Below are positions 49,940 through 59,264 of a stretch of DNA of 64,000 nt, piece after piece; positions within the stretch are counted from its first letter, which is position 1, and every line of letters starts with the position of its first letter. The notes below the pieces were generated by a model. That model had not been told where the DNA came from, ran no database searches, and worked only from the letters and a program-made list of their open reading frames with translations. Made by a program: the position numbers and the translations under genes. The stretch covers positions 310,001-374,000 of the forward strand of contig NZ_JAFDOE010000003.1 in NCBI RefSeq assembly GCF_018342065.1. Direction: 5' to 3'. The DNA is from Citrobacter sp. FP75. Lineage in GTDB: Bacteria > Pseudomonadota > Gammaproteobacteria > Enterobacterales > Enterobacteriaceae.

Positions 49940-52786
49940 TTGAAATACCTTGCTTCCGTTCATGCAACTCTAAAAATTTCCCGCTACCTGTTCAGAGCGT
50001 TGGCGCTGTTGGTCTGGTTTCTGATTGCTTTTGCCAGTGTGTTCTACATTGTGAATGCGCTACATCAGCGAGAATCTGAGATCCGCCAGGAGTTTACTCT
50101 CAGCTCCGATCAGGCTCAGCGCTACATTCAGCGCACGTCTGACGTGATCAAAGAGCTGAAATACATAGCGGAAAACCGCTTAACGGCGGAAAACGGCGTG
50201 ATGTCGCTGCGGGCGCGGGATGACAAAACAGTGGTGCCCAATTTTGAGCCGCTATTTGCCGATTCCGACTGTGCGGTGATGGGCAACGCCTGGCGTGGCT
50301 CGCTGGAATCACTGGCGTGGTTTATGCGCTACTGGCGCGACAATTTCTCCGCCGCCTATGATTTAAACCGCGTGTTCCTGATCGGCAGCGATAACCTGTG
50401 TATGGCGAACTTCGGCCTGCGTGACATGCCGGTTGAACGTGACGAGGCGCTGAAAGCGCTGCATGAACGCATCATTAAATACCGTAACGCACCGCAGGAA
50501 GAAAACGGCAATAACCTGTTCTGGATAAGCCAGGGGCCGCGTCCGGGTGTGGGCTATTTTTATGCGTTGACGCCGGTGTACCTGGCGAACCGTCTGCAGG
50601 CGCTGCTCGGCGTTGAGCAACCTATTCGGATGGAAAACTTCTTCACGCCGGGTAATTTACCGATGGGCGTGACTATCCTCGATGAAAATGGCCATGCGCT
50701 GATTTCTCTGACCGGCCCCGAGGGGACGATTCAAGCCGAACCGCGCTGGATGCAGGAGCGTTCCTGGTTTGGCTACACGCCAGGTTTCCGCGAGCTGGTG
50801 CTGAAGAAAAATCTGCCGCCATCATCACTCAGTATTGTGTATTCCGTTCCGGTCGATCTGGTGCTGGAACGTATCCGCATGTTGATTCTGAACGCCATTC
50901 TGTTGAATGTGCTGGTGGGCGCGGCGCTGTTTATGCTGACGCGTATGTATGAGCGACGTATTTTTATCCCTGCGGAAAGCGATGCTCAACGTCTGGAAGA
51001 GCATGAACAATTTAACCGTAAGATTGTGGCTTCTGCGCCGGTGGGGATATGTATTCTGCGCACCATCGATGGCATTAATATTTTGAGTAATGAGCTGGCG
51101 CATACCTATCTGAATATGCTGACCCATGAGGACCGACAGCGGCTGACGCAAATTATCTGCGGCCAGCAGGTTAACTTTGTCGATGTGCTAACCAGTAACA
51201 ACACCAATCTGCAAATCAGCTTTGTGCATTCACGCTATCGCAATGAAAACGTAGCGATTTGTGTACTGGTTGATGTGAGTGCGCGCGTCAAAATGGAAGA
51301 GTCGTTGCAGGAGATGGCGCAGGCGGCGGAACAGGCAAGCCAGTCAAAATCAATGTTCCTCGCCACGGTCAGCCATGAGCTGCGTACGCCGCTGTACGGC
51401 ATTATTGGCAACCTTGATCTGCTGCAAACCAAAGAGTTACCGAGCGGTGTCGATCGGCTGGTCACGGCGATGAACAACTCATCCAGTCTGCTGCTGAAAA
51501 TTATTAGCGATATTCTCGACTTCTCAAAAATCGAATCTGAACAGTTAAAGATTGAGCCGCGTGAGTTTTCACCGCGCGAGGTGATGAATCACATTACGGC
51601 CAACTACCTGCCGCTGGTGGTGCGTAAGCAGCTAGGGTTGTACTGTTTTATTGAGCCGGATGTGCCGGTGGCGCTGAATGGCGATCCGATGCGCCTGCAG
51701 CAGGTGATCTCTAACCTGTTGAGCAATGCGATTAAGTTCACCGATACCGGCTGCATTGTGCTGCATGTGCAGTGTCACGGCGACTATCTCAGCATTCGCG
51801 TGCGCGATACCGGCGTGGGCATTCCGGCCAAAGAGGTCGTGCGTCTGTTCGATCCTTTCTTCCAGGTGGGAACCGGGGTTCAGCGTAATTTCCAGGGGAC
51901 CGGGCTGGGGCTGGCGATTTGTGAAAAATTGATCAGCATGATGGACGGTGATATATCCGTCGATTCTGAACCGGGAATGGGCAGCCAGTTTACGCTGCGC
52001 ATTCCACTTTATGGTGCGCAGTATCCGCTGGACAAAGGCGTCGAAGGGTTGACCGAAACCCGCTGCTGGCTGGCGGTACGTAATGCCTCGTTGTATCGCT
52101 TTATTGAAGCCAGCCTGACACGTACCGGGATGACGGTGCTACGCTATGAAGGTCAGCAACCCGATGCTGATGACGTGCTGATTGCCGACGATGTGCTGGA
52201 ACAGGCGTGGCAGGGGCGCGCTGCGGTGATTTTCTGCCGTCGCCATATTGGGATCCCGCTGGAAAGGGCACCAGGGGAGTGGGTGCACAGCGTGGCGTCA
52301 CCGCATGAATTACCCGTGCTGCTGGCGCATATTTACAGCGTTGAGCTGGGCAGTGAAACGCTCTCAAGCGTGCTGCCTGCGCCGGATAAAATCGGTAGTA
52401 CTCACGATGACATGATGATTCTGGTGGTCGACGATCATCCGATCAACCGCCGTTTGTTGGCCGATCAGTTGGGATCGCTGGGCTATCAGTGTAAAACCGC
52501 CAACGACGGTGTGGATGCCCTCAATGTGCTAAGCAAAAACCATATCGACATCGTACTGAGCGATGTCAACATGCCGAATATGGACGGTTATCGCCTGACG
52601 CAGCGCATTCGCCAGTTGGGGCTTACGCTGCCGGTTGTGGGCGTAACGGCGAACGCGCTGGCAGAAGAGAAGCAACGTTGTCTGGAGTCAGGGATGGATA
52701 GTTGTTTATCCAAGCCGGTAACGTTAGATGTGCTGAAGCAAACGCTGACGGTCTATGCGGAAAGAGTGAGAAAAACGCGGGGATAA
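49940..52786 (+). CDS. rcsC: Rcs phosphorelay hybrid sensor kinase RcsC
   Basis: A 948-residue hybrid kinase of the envelope-stress system. It has an N-terminal helix (about 20-40), a large periplasmic part, a second helix (about 312-335), a PAS-like linker, the phospho-acceptor His479 (LATVSHELRTP), ATP-binding motifs (RDTGVGIP, GTGLGLAICEKL) and a C-terminal receiver with ILVVDDHPINRR and VLSDVNMPNMDGY. Phosphate passes to RcsD and then RcsB. The start is TTG at 49940, giving MKYLAS as in E. coli. GAGGCGGAG upstream can fold with CGCC just before the start. Confidence 0.96.
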   Translation: MKYLASVHATLKISRYLFRALALLVWFLIAFASVFYIVNALHQRESEIRQEFTLSSDQAQRYIQRTSDVIKELKYIAENRLTAENGVMSLRARDDKTVVPNFEPLFADSDCAVMGNAWRGSLESLAWFMRYWRDNFSAAYDLNRVFLIGSDNLCMANFGLRDMPVERDEALKALHERIIKYRNAPQEENGNNLFWISQGPRPGVGYFYALTPVYLANRLQALLGVEQPIRMENFFTPGNLPMGVTILDENGHALISLTGPEGTIQAEPRWMQERSWFGYTPGFRELVLKKNLPPSSLSIVYSVPVDLVLERIRMLILNAILLNVLVGAALFMLTRMYERRIFIPAESDAQRLEEHEQFNRKIVASAPVGICILRTIDGINILSNELAHTYLNMLTHEDRQRLTQIICGQQVNFVDVLTSNNTNLQISFVHSRYRNENVAICVLVDVSARVKMEESLQEMAQAAEQASQSKSMFLATVSHELRTPLYGIIGNLDLLQTKELPSGVDRLVTAMNNSSSLLLKIISDILDFSKIESEQLKIEPREFSPREVMNHITANYLPLVVRKQLGLYCFIEPDVPVALNGDPMRLQQVISNLLSNAIKFTDTGCIVLHVQCHGDYLSIRVRDTGVGIPAKEVVRLFDPFFQVGTGVQRNFQGTGLGLAICEKLISMMDGDISVDSEPGMGSQFTLRIPLYGAQYPLDKGVEGLTETRCWLAVRNASLYRFIEASLTRTGMTVLRYEGQQPDADDVLIADDVLEQAWQGRAAVIFCRRHIGIPLERAPGEWVHSVASPHELPVLLAHIYSVELGSETLSSVLPAPDKIGSTHDDMMILVVDDHPINRRLLADQLGSLGYQCKTANDGVDALNVLSKNHIDIVLSDVNMPNMDGYRLTQRIRQLGLTLPVVGVTANALAEEKQRCLESGMDSCLSKPVTLDVLKQTLTVYAERVRKTRG

Positions 52787-52823
52787 AAAAAGCCTGATGA
52801 GCGTCACGCCATCAGGCTTTTTT
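52785..52823. terminator. Bidirectional terminator between rcsC and rcsB
   Basis: AAAAAAGCCTGATG and CATCAGGCTTTTTT form a long stem with A and T runs on the two sides, so it works for both converging genes. It starts at the rcsC stop and ends 11 bases before the rcsB stop. Confidence 0.92.
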
Positions 52824-52834
52824 AGTGCAGGGAA

Positions 52835-53485
52835 TTAGTCTTTGTCGGACGGGCTTAGCGTCACGGACGAGAGGTAATTCAGCAGGGCAATATCGTTTTC
52901 AACGCCCAGTTTCATCATTGCGGACTTTTTCTGGCTACTGATGGTTTTAATACTGCGGTTGAGCTTTTTGGCGATTTCAGTAACAAGGAAACCTTCTGCG
53001 AACAGGCGCAGAACTTCGCTCTCTTTCGGTGACAGGCGTTTGTCGCCATAGCCGCTGGCGCTGATTTTCTCCAGCAGACGAGAGACGCTTTCCGGGGTAA
53101 ATTTCTTGCCCTTTTGCAGTGCGGCCAGAGCCTTCGGCAGGTCTGTTGGCGCGCCTTGCTTCAGTACGATCCCTTCAATGTCGAGATCCAATACCGCGCT
53201 GAGGATCGCCGGGTTGTTGTTCATGGTCAGAACGATGATCGACAGGCTCGGGAAATGGCGTTTGATATACTTAATTAACGTGATCCCGTCACCGTATTTA
53301 TCTCCCGGCATAGAGAGATCGGTTATCAACACATGAGCGTCTAATTTAGGCAAATTGTTGATCAGTGCAGTGGAGTCTTCAAATTCGCCGACAACGTTCA
53401 CCCATTCGATTTGCTCAAGTGATTTACGAATACCGAACAGTACAATCGGATGGTCATCGGCAATAATTACGTTCATAGTGTTCAT
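52835..53485 (-). CDS. rcsB: Rcs phosphorelay response regulator RcsB
   Basis: NarL/FixJ-type regulator of 216 residues that controls capsule, motility, division and many envelope genes. Asp56 (LITDLSMPG) is the phospho-acceptor and Asp10-Asp11 complete the pocket. The LuxR-type helix-turn-helix is near 148-205 (LSPKESEVLRLFAEGFLVTEIAKKL). The ATG at 53485 gives MNTMNVIIADD; 15 more upstream codons overlap the rcsD end region and are not used. The sequence is nearly unchanged from E. coli. Confidence 0.98.
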   Translation of the reverse strand: MNTMNVIIADDHPIVLFGIRKSLEQIEWVNVVGEFEDSTALINNLPKLDAHVLITDLSMPGDKYGDGITLIKYIKRHFPSLSIIVLTMNNNPAILSAVLDLDIEGIVLKQGAPTDLPKALAALQKGKKFTPESVSRLLEKISASGYGDKRLSPKESEVLRLFAEGFLVTEIAKKLNRSIKTISSQKKSAMMKLGVENDIALLNYLSSVTLSPSDKD

Positions 53486-53501
53486 GTATTGGGCTACCTT
53501 G

Positions 53502-56171
53502 CTACAGCAAGCTCTTGACGTAAGCGTCAATGTCGCTGATGTACTTTTCTATACCTGGAGCATCTTTTTCTTGAATAAGATGTTCCAGCGCTTCACATAA
53601 CTGCTTGCCGGGTACCAGATTAAGCATGGCAAACACGCCTTTCAGGCGATGGGCGGTTTGGGCTAACGCAGCGAAATCGCTGGTTGTTGCCTCAGTATAC
53701 AACCTCTTAACATCATCCGGTACTGTGTCTACAAAGAGTGCATAGTAACCACTGGCATGAAGTTCGGCGTTTTCATCTCCGCCGAGGGGGAGCTCCTGGA
53801 TCTCTTCCTGCGCCAGCTGCTCTTCTATTAGCTCGAGGACAGCTTCCTGCATAGCATTGCTCATATTAAAGTTGACGCGCAGCTGGCCAGGGCCAATTTT
53901 GCGTACGCCAGACTCATCATCGCTTAAAAGCAAGCCCGAGGCAGTAAGATTAGACGGATTATCAGTTAAAAAGAGATCATATTCTTGACTACTTAACCGT
54001 TCATCAGGCGTGATGCAGGTGGCTCCCCAGTTTTCTAACTGACGTAATACGATGCTACGTACATCACTGGAGGTGACATCAACCATCACGCAGACGTCAT
54101 CCAACAGGCGCTCTTCAATGTCAGCGTGTTGGTCATGCAGCGGCATTTTAACATGGACGATGTAACGCGTTCCAAGTTCTTCACGCGCTTTGATATTCAG
54201 GTGTCCGCCCAGTTTGCGAGCCAGCTGATCGCACAACCAAAACGTCAGCGGGTTGGCTTTGCCATAGCGATCGCCCTGCGTTTCTTTAATGAACGGGAAA
54301 TGCAGATTATCAATTTCATTCAACGTCACGCCTTCGCCGGTATCCAGAATACGGAAGGTCAGGCGCTCCGCTTCTGATTCATCCTGGTCAACGTCGAGAG
54401 TAATTTTCCCAATTTGCGTGGTAGTTACCGCGTATTGAATGAGCAGCAGCAGAATACGGCGCAGGGCATCACGGTCGCCACGGCGCTCATCGTTGGCGCT
54501 GAGGTGATTTTTAATCAGCAGCTGCAGGCCTTTGCGTTTGATGACCGGCAGAACGTCAGGCACCACTTCATCAATTAACGACTGAACGGAAAACAGCGTG
54601 GATTCGCTTTTCCAGGCGTCGTTCTCCAGAATATTGGCCAACTGAATTTCATCGACCATCCGTACCAGCACATCGGCCTGATTTGCCAGTTTTTGGCTGT
54701 CAGGCGTATTGAGTGCAGCGGCGTCAACGGCCAGTATTCTGACCGGTTCCTTCAGGGCGCTGCCGATATTTTGCATAAAGGCGGCGCGGGCCTGCTGGTT
54801 TTTCTCATACAGGCGCTGCGCTTGTTTCAACTTTTTATTCACCAGCACTTCTTTGTCCTGGTCGCGAATAATAAAGATTTGCGTGCGCGGTGAAATCTGG
54901 CTGCGGAACAGTCTGATTTCATACAGCTCATTATTGATAGTGGCCTGGATCACGCCCTGATGCTGTTCCGCCATGCTGGTGATGTTTTGCAGATTTAAAT
55001 GCGGTAGCAGGTGGTCGGCAATTTTATTACTGATGACCGTGCGGTTAGCTTCCTGGTCGTGGACCAACAAGCCCAGCGGCAGCAGTGAAACGATCTCTTC
55101 ATTAATTGCCCGCAGAATACGCAATTCATTATTGGCGGCAAGGTTTGGTGCCACGTCGGTCGAGCGGGCAGGGAGGTGACGAAAGGTGGTATAGCCAAAC
55201 AGCGCCAGCGCGAGCAGTGCGATATTCAGTAAGAGCGGCAGCAGGATATTTTGCAAGGTATCGAGCAGCAATGAGCCGAACGGCACTTGCCAGACCAGCC
55301 GCATATCCGTTGAGTCTAGCGCCGAAGAGATCTCAATTTTGGTGTTATTGAAGCTGATACTGACGCTGTCAGGCGACTCTTTGTCGCTACTATGATCGAT
55401 AGTCGAAGTGGCATCGGGTTCCAGATGGAAACTGTCCAGCGGCATGTCAGGCGGGATCAGATCATTAATAGGCAGGTCGAAGGCCACCACGGTAGCCAGA
55501 TGTCCCGGCTGATTAAAAGTGGTACGCAGCGTGAAGTAATGCCCGTTTTGCCAGACCAGGCGGCGCAGCGAGGAGAAGCTTTCACGTTCATCCAGTGCAT
55601 TAGCCTGCTGCAGCATTTCTGTGCGGCGCGAATCAACAATATTACCTATCGTCGACTCTTTAAAACCGGAGGTCAGATCTTTCAGAGGCAGCGTCGAAAT
55701 CAGGATCAGACTATTGTCCTGACCGTTGAGATAATACATTGACCACGGGACATTTTCGGCTCCCCACAGCGTATCCAGGTAGGTTGAGATTCGCTGGGTC
55801 ATCTCCAGCGTCGAGCTGTCGTGCGAGCCGAAAATAAGCGCTTCGGTCTTTCTGCGCGGTTTTTCAAGATAGTAGATATCTTGTTTCAGACGGGTTTCTT
55901 GCAGTCCATCCGCGGTAGCGGACTGAGGGGTGGCGGCAATATTGTCATAGATTTGCCAGGTGACGTACCGCCAGGTATCTACTCGCTTGTGGATGGCATT
56001 AGTAATATCGACAATCTGATAGCTCTTATCTTTTAACCAGGTGTTGACCGCGCTCTGGACCATCACGCCCATCATCACTAACAGCACAACGATCAGTAAT
56101 AAGAAGAAACGGGTAATACTTCCCGGGAGCAGGGAGAATCGGGTAGAAGCCGTTGTGTCTGACTGACTCAT
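53502..56171 (-). CDS. rcsD: Rcs phosphotransfer protein RcsD
   Basis: Inner-membrane phosphotransfer protein of 889 residues between RcsC and RcsB. It has two membrane helices (about 20-42 and 305-330), a periplasmic domain, a kinase-like region lacking the histidine box, and a C-terminal HPt domain with the phospho-histidine His841 (AQTAHRLKGVFAML). rcsB follows 16 bases later on the same strand. An upstream promoter must lie in the 317-base gap before micF. Confidence 0.96.
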   Translation of the reverse strand: MSQSDTTASTRFSLLPGSITRFFLLLIVVLLVMMGVMVQSAVNTWLKDKSYQIVDITNAIHKRVDTWRYVTWQIYDNIAATPQSATADGLQETRLKQDIYYLEKPRRKTEALIFGSHDSSTLEMTQRISTYLDTLWGAENVPWSMYYLNGQDNSLILISTLPLKDLTSGFKESTIGNIVDSRRTEMLQQANALDERESFSSLRRLVWQNGHYFTLRTTFNQPGHLATVVAFDLPINDLIPPDMPLDSFHLEPDATSTIDHSSDKESPDSVSISFNNTKIEISSALDSTDMRLVWQVPFGSLLLDTLQNILLPLLLNIALLALALFGYTTFRHLPARSTDVAPNLAANNELRILRAINEEIVSLLPLGLLVHDQEANRTVISNKIADHLLPHLNLQNITSMAEQHQGVIQATINNELYEIRLFRSQISPRTQIFIIRDQDKEVLVNKKLKQAQRLYEKNQQARAAFMQNIGSALKEPVRILAVDAAALNTPDSQKLANQADVLVRMVDEIQLANILENDAWKSESTLFSVQSLIDEVVPDVLPVIKRKGLQLLIKNHLSANDERRGDRDALRRILLLLIQYAVTTTQIGKITLDVDQDESEAERLTFRILDTGEGVTLNEIDNLHFPFIKETQGDRYGKANPLTFWLCDQLARKLGGHLNIKAREELGTRYIVHVKMPLHDQHADIEERLLDDVCVMVDVTSSDVRSIVLRQLENWGATCITPDERLSSQEYDLFLTDNPSNLTASGLLLSDDESGVRKIGPGQLRVNFNMSNAMQEAVLELIEEQLAQEEIQELPLGGDENAELHASGYYALFVDTVPDDVKRLYTEATTSDFAALAQTAHRLKGVFAMLNLVPGKQLCEALEHLIQEKDAPGIEKYISDIDAYVKSLL

Positions 56172-56488
56172 TCGTGTTTAAGACCTGTTAGAACGATGCT
56201 TAAGGTGAAGGGGCAGTATAAAGGGTAATGGATGAATTGCCATACTCTCGCAACGCCGAACGCGCGGCATTTGTTTTCCGCCCATCTTGCTGCCATCACC
56301 GTGCGGTACAATCTGTACAGCGAGCAACGGCAGGTACAAATAGAAATGTTGAAGATATGAATTTAGCATTAAATAACAAGAAATTATTAGATGGGTTTGG
56401 ATGTACCGTAATGTACGGCAAATAATTAATAGTCGTTATAGTTTTGCGGCGGTAGCACAGGACGGTCTCTTTTGTGTAAAGAAGGGTA
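56172..56488. other. Gap between rcsD and micF
   Basis: These 317 bases lie upstream of rcsD and past the 3' end of micF. They should hold the rcsDB promoter. Short open frames here have no family features and poor ribosome sites. No repeat or further RNA gene is recognised. Confidence 0.5.
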
Positions 56489-56581
56489 AAAAAAAACCGA
56501 ACGCAGAGCATTCGGTTGAAATAGGGGTAAACAGACATTCAAGAATGAATGACGGTAATAAATAAAGTTAATGATGATAGC
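56489..56581 (-). ncRNA. micF: MicF small RNA
   Basis: The minus strand begins GCTATCATCATTAAC, the conserved 5' end that pairs with the ompF leader, then runs through TTTACCCCTATTTCAACCG and ends in the terminator hairpin CCGAATGC-TCT-GCGTTCGG plus a U run. At about 93 bases it has the E. coli length and layout, divergent from ompC. A -10 sequence TAAAAT (56588-56593) sits six bases before the start. MicF represses ompF translation when OmpR, SoxS, MarA or Rob activate it. Confidence 0.95.
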
Positions 56582-56741
56582 GTTGCTATTTTAGTTGCGA
56601 GTGAAGATTTTTTTTTGTCATTCAGTGCTATGGGTGTATTGAATGTAATTGATTGATTTATATTGTTATATGTATGATTCTTGACTATTCGTGCTTATTT
56701 TGTCCATTTCTTGAATTAAAAAAAGTTCCCTCGTATTAATA
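56582..56741. promoter_or_regulatory. micF promoter and upstream control region
   Basis: AT-rich DNA upstream of micF with its TAAAAT -10 hexamer (minus strand, 56588-56593). In E. coli this stretch binds MarA/SoxS/Rob, IHF and Lrp. I cannot place those sites individually. Confidence 0.55.
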
Positions 56742-56812
56742 TTTTGAAACATCTATGGGTATAAATGAAACACCTTAAAAGTTTTAGTATCATATTCGTG
56801 TTGGATTATTCT
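56742..56812 (+). promoter_or_regulatory. OmpR sites and promoter of ompC
   Basis: Three adjoining stretches match the E. coli C1, C2 and C3 OmpR sites: TTTTGAAACATCTATGGGT (56742-56760), AAATGAAACACCTTAAAAG (56763-56781) and TTTTAGTATCATATTCGTG (56782-56800), followed by GGATTATTCT near the -10. The order and about 20-base period are conserved. A leader of about 80-100 bases follows before ompC. Confidence 0.8.
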
Positions 56813-56913
56813 GTGTTTTTGCGGAGAATGAAGTTGCCGACTGGTTAATGTACGTAATCAGTATGCAGTGGCATAAAAAAAGCAATAAAGGCATATAACA
56901 GAGGGTTAATAAC

Positions 56914-58014
56914 ATGAAAGTTAAAGTACTGTCCCTCCTGGTACCGGCTCTGCTGGTAGCAGGCGCAGCGAATGCTGCTGAAATTTACAACAAAGACGGC
57001 AACAAATTAGACCTGTACGGCAAAGTCGACGGTCTGCACTATTTCTCCGACGATAAGAGCGCTGATGGCGATCAGACCTATATGCGTATCGGCTTCAAAG
57101 GCGAAACTCAGGTTAACGACCAACTGACCGGTTACGGCCAGTGGGAATACCAGATTCAGGGTAACGCGCCTGAATCTCAGAACAACTCCTGGACCCGTGT
57201 GGCGTTTGCTGGTCTGAAATTCGCAGATGTAGGTTCCTTCGACTACGGTCGTAACTACGGCGTGGTGTACGACGTAACGTCCTGGACCGACGTCCTGCCG
57301 GAATTCGGCGGTGATACCTACGGTTCTGACAACTTCATGCAGCAGCGTGGTAACGGCTTCGCGACCTACCGTAACACCGATTTCTTCGGCCTGGTTGATG
57401 GTCTGAACTTTGCCATTCAGTATCAGGGTAAAAACGGTAGCCCGGAAGGCGAAGGCATGACTGGCGTGACCAACAACGGTCGTGAAGCGCTGCGTCAAAA
57501 CGGCGACGGCGTTGGCGGATCTATCACTTATGATATCGGCGAAGGCTTCTCTCTGGGTACTGCGGTCACCAGCTCCAAACGTACTGATGAGCAGAACAAG
57601 CTGAACTTCGGTACCGGCGATCGTGCTGAAACCTACACCGGTGGTCTGAAATATGACGCCAACAACGTATACCTGGCAGCACAGTACACCCAGACCTATA
57701 ACGCAACGCGTGCGGGTTCTCTGGGCTGGGCTAACAAAGCACAGAACTTCGAAGCCGTTGCACAGTACCAGTTCGACTTCGGTCTGCGTCCGTCCGTGGC
57801 TTACCTGCAGTCCAAAGGTAAAGACCTGAACAATGGTTACGGCGACCAGGATATCGTGAAATATGTTGATGTTGGCGCGACTTACTACTTCAACAAAAAC
57901 ATGTCCACCTACGTTGATTACAAAATCAACCTGCTGGATGACAACGAGTTCACTCAACGTGCCGGTATCGGTACCGATGACATCGTAGCGCTGGGTCTGG
58001 TTTACCAGTTCTAA
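56914..58014 (+). CDS. ompC: Outer-membrane porin OmpC
   Basis: General porin of 366 residues. The signal peptide [21 protein letters not shown] is cleaved before [16 protein letters not shown]. Sixteen strands are expected; the constriction loop L3 carries the [14 protein letters not shown] motif, and the protein ends in VYQF with the terminal Phe needed for assembly. The leader and the sequence GAGGGTTAATAAC before the ATG match E. coli. Exposed loops (for example [19 protein letters not shown] near 179) are where such porins vary between species. Confidence 0.97.
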   Translation: MKVKVLSLLVPALLVAGAANAAEIYNKDGNKLDLYGKVDGLHYFSDDKSADGDQTYMRIGFKGETQVNDQLTGYGQWEYQIQGNAPESQNNSWTRVAFAGLKFADVGSFDYGRNYGVVYDVTSWTDVLPEFGGDTYGSDNFMQQRGNGFATYRNTDFFGLVDGLNFAIQYQGKNGSPEGEGMTGVTNNGREALRQNGDGVGGSITYDIGEGFSLGTAVTSSKRTDEQNKLNFGTGDRAETYTGGLKYDANNVYLAAQYTQTYNATRAGSLGWANKAQNFEAVAQYQFDFGLRPSVAYLQSKGKDLNNGYGDQDIVKYVDVGATYYFNKNMSTYVDYKINLLDDNEFTQRAGIGTDDIVALGLVYQF

Positions 58015-58032
58015 TCTGCGTTCATGTCTCTC

Positions 58033-58055
58033 AAAGGCCCTGCGGGGCCTTTTTT
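58033..58055 (+). terminator. Terminator of ompC
   Basis: AAAGGCCC-TGC-GGGGCCTTTTTT, a compact hairpin with a T run 18 bases past the ompC stop. Confidence 0.9.
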
Positions 58056-58129
58056 AATGCCGTTTTTCAGGCGTACAGGCAACCCTTTTTGGTGTACTCT
58101 TGCGTGCGTTCGCATGAGGATAATCACGT

Positions 58130-59185
58130 ATGGATATGAATTTTTACCGCGTAGCCCTGCTGGCTGCGACGATCTTTTTTGCTGGCTGTGATAACGCGCC
58201 AAAATCTGAACCGACCACGCCGCCTGCCGCCACCGTACTGGAAGGCAAAACTATGGGGACTTTCTGGCGGGTTAGCGTGGTGGATGTTGATGCCAAACGC
58301 GCCGGAGAACTGCGGGCGAAGATCCAGACGCAGCTTGATGCTGACGATCAGCTCCTGTCTACCTATAAAAACGATTCTGCGCTGATGCGATTTAACCTGT
58401 CGAAAAGCCTGTCGCCCTGGCCGGTTAACGATGCGATGGCGGATATCATCACCTCGGCGCTACGTATTGGCGCGAAAACCGATGGCGCCATGGATATTAC
58501 CGTCGGGCCGTTGGTGAACCTGTGGGGATTTGGGCCTGACCAGCAGCCGCTGCATATCCCCACGCAGGCACAAATTGACGCCGCAAAAGCCCAAACCGGG
58601 CTGCAGCACCTGAGCGTGATCAATGACACGCGGCAGAATTACCTGCAAAAAGATTTACCGAGTCTGTATGTGGATCTCTCAACCGTCGGTGAAGGTTATG
58701 CCGCCGACCATCTGGCCCGACTGATGGAGCAGGAAGGGATCGCCCGCTATCTGGTATCTGTTGGCGGGGCGCTGAACAGTCGGGGAATGAACGCCGAGGG
58801 GCGTCCGTGGCGCGTGGCTATCCAGAAACCTACCGATCGGGAAAACGCGGTGCAGGCGGTTGTCGATATTAACGGTCATGGCATCAGCACGTCCGGCAGC
58901 TACCGTAATTACTACGAACTGGACGGGAAGCGTCTGTCGCATGTTATCGATCCGCAAACCGGTCGGCCAATTGAGCACAATCTGGTCTCGGTGACGGTGA
59001 TTGCGCCAACGGCGCTGGAAGCCGACGGCTGGGATACCGGATTGATGGTGCTTGGAACCGACAAAGCCAAAGAAGTGGTGCGCCGTGAAGGGCTGGCGGT
59101 CTATATGATCGTCAAAGAAGGTGACGGGTTTAAAACCTGGATGTCGCCGCAGTTCACGAGTTTTTTGGTCAGCGATAAAAATTAA
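58130..59185 (+). CDS. apbE: FAD:protein FMN transferase ApbE
   Basis: Lipoprotein of 351 residues that attaches FMN from FAD to threonine residues of partner proteins such as Na+-NQR and Rnf subunits in the periplasm. The lipobox FAGC ends the signal peptide at about Cys19 to Cys22. The family motifs MGTFWRV, DGAMDITVGPLVNLWGFG, VDLSTVGEGYAADHL and a C-terminal DGWDTGLMVLG with metal-binding residues are present. GAGGATAATCACGT precedes the ATG; a second ATG two codons later is possible but poorly spaced. Its stop codon lies inside the Ada box of the next gene. Confidence 0.95.
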   Translation: MDMNFYRVALLAATIFFAGCDNAPKSEPTTPPAATVLEGKTMGTFWRVSVVDVDAKRAGELRAKIQTQLDADDQLLSTYKNDSALMRFNLSKSLSPWPVNDAMADIITSALRIGAKTDGAMDITVGPLVNLWGFGPDQQPLHIPTQAQIDAAKAQTGLQHLSVINDTRQNYLQKDLPSLYVDLSTVGEGYAADHLARLMEQEGIARYLVSVGGALNSRGMNAEGRPWRVAIQKPTDRENAVQAVVDINGHGISTSGSYRNYYELDGKRLSHVIDPQTGRPIEHNLVSVTVIAPTALEADGWDTGLMVLGTDKAKEVVRREGLAVYMIVKEGDGFKTWMSPQFTSFLVSDKN

Positions 59186-59192
59186 AAAGCAA
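59180..59192 (+). promoter_or_regulatory. Ada box of the ada-alkB operon
   Basis: AAT, six bases, GCAA fits the two-part Ada-binding site (A box AAT and B box GCAA) known at ada and alkA. It lies about 75 bases before the ada ATG, and the apbE stop codon TAA falls within its spacer. Confidence 0.65.
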
Positions 59193-59264
59193 GATTGCGG
59201 GTTTTTACACTTTGCTATGCGGACACACTAAGGCTAAGCACTATGCTTAACAAAGGAGTCCATC

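Noticed and set aside
56172-56425. Small frames in the rcsD-micF gap as genes
   Set aside because: None has a convincing ribosome site or recognisable sequence; the region is best read as promoter DNA.
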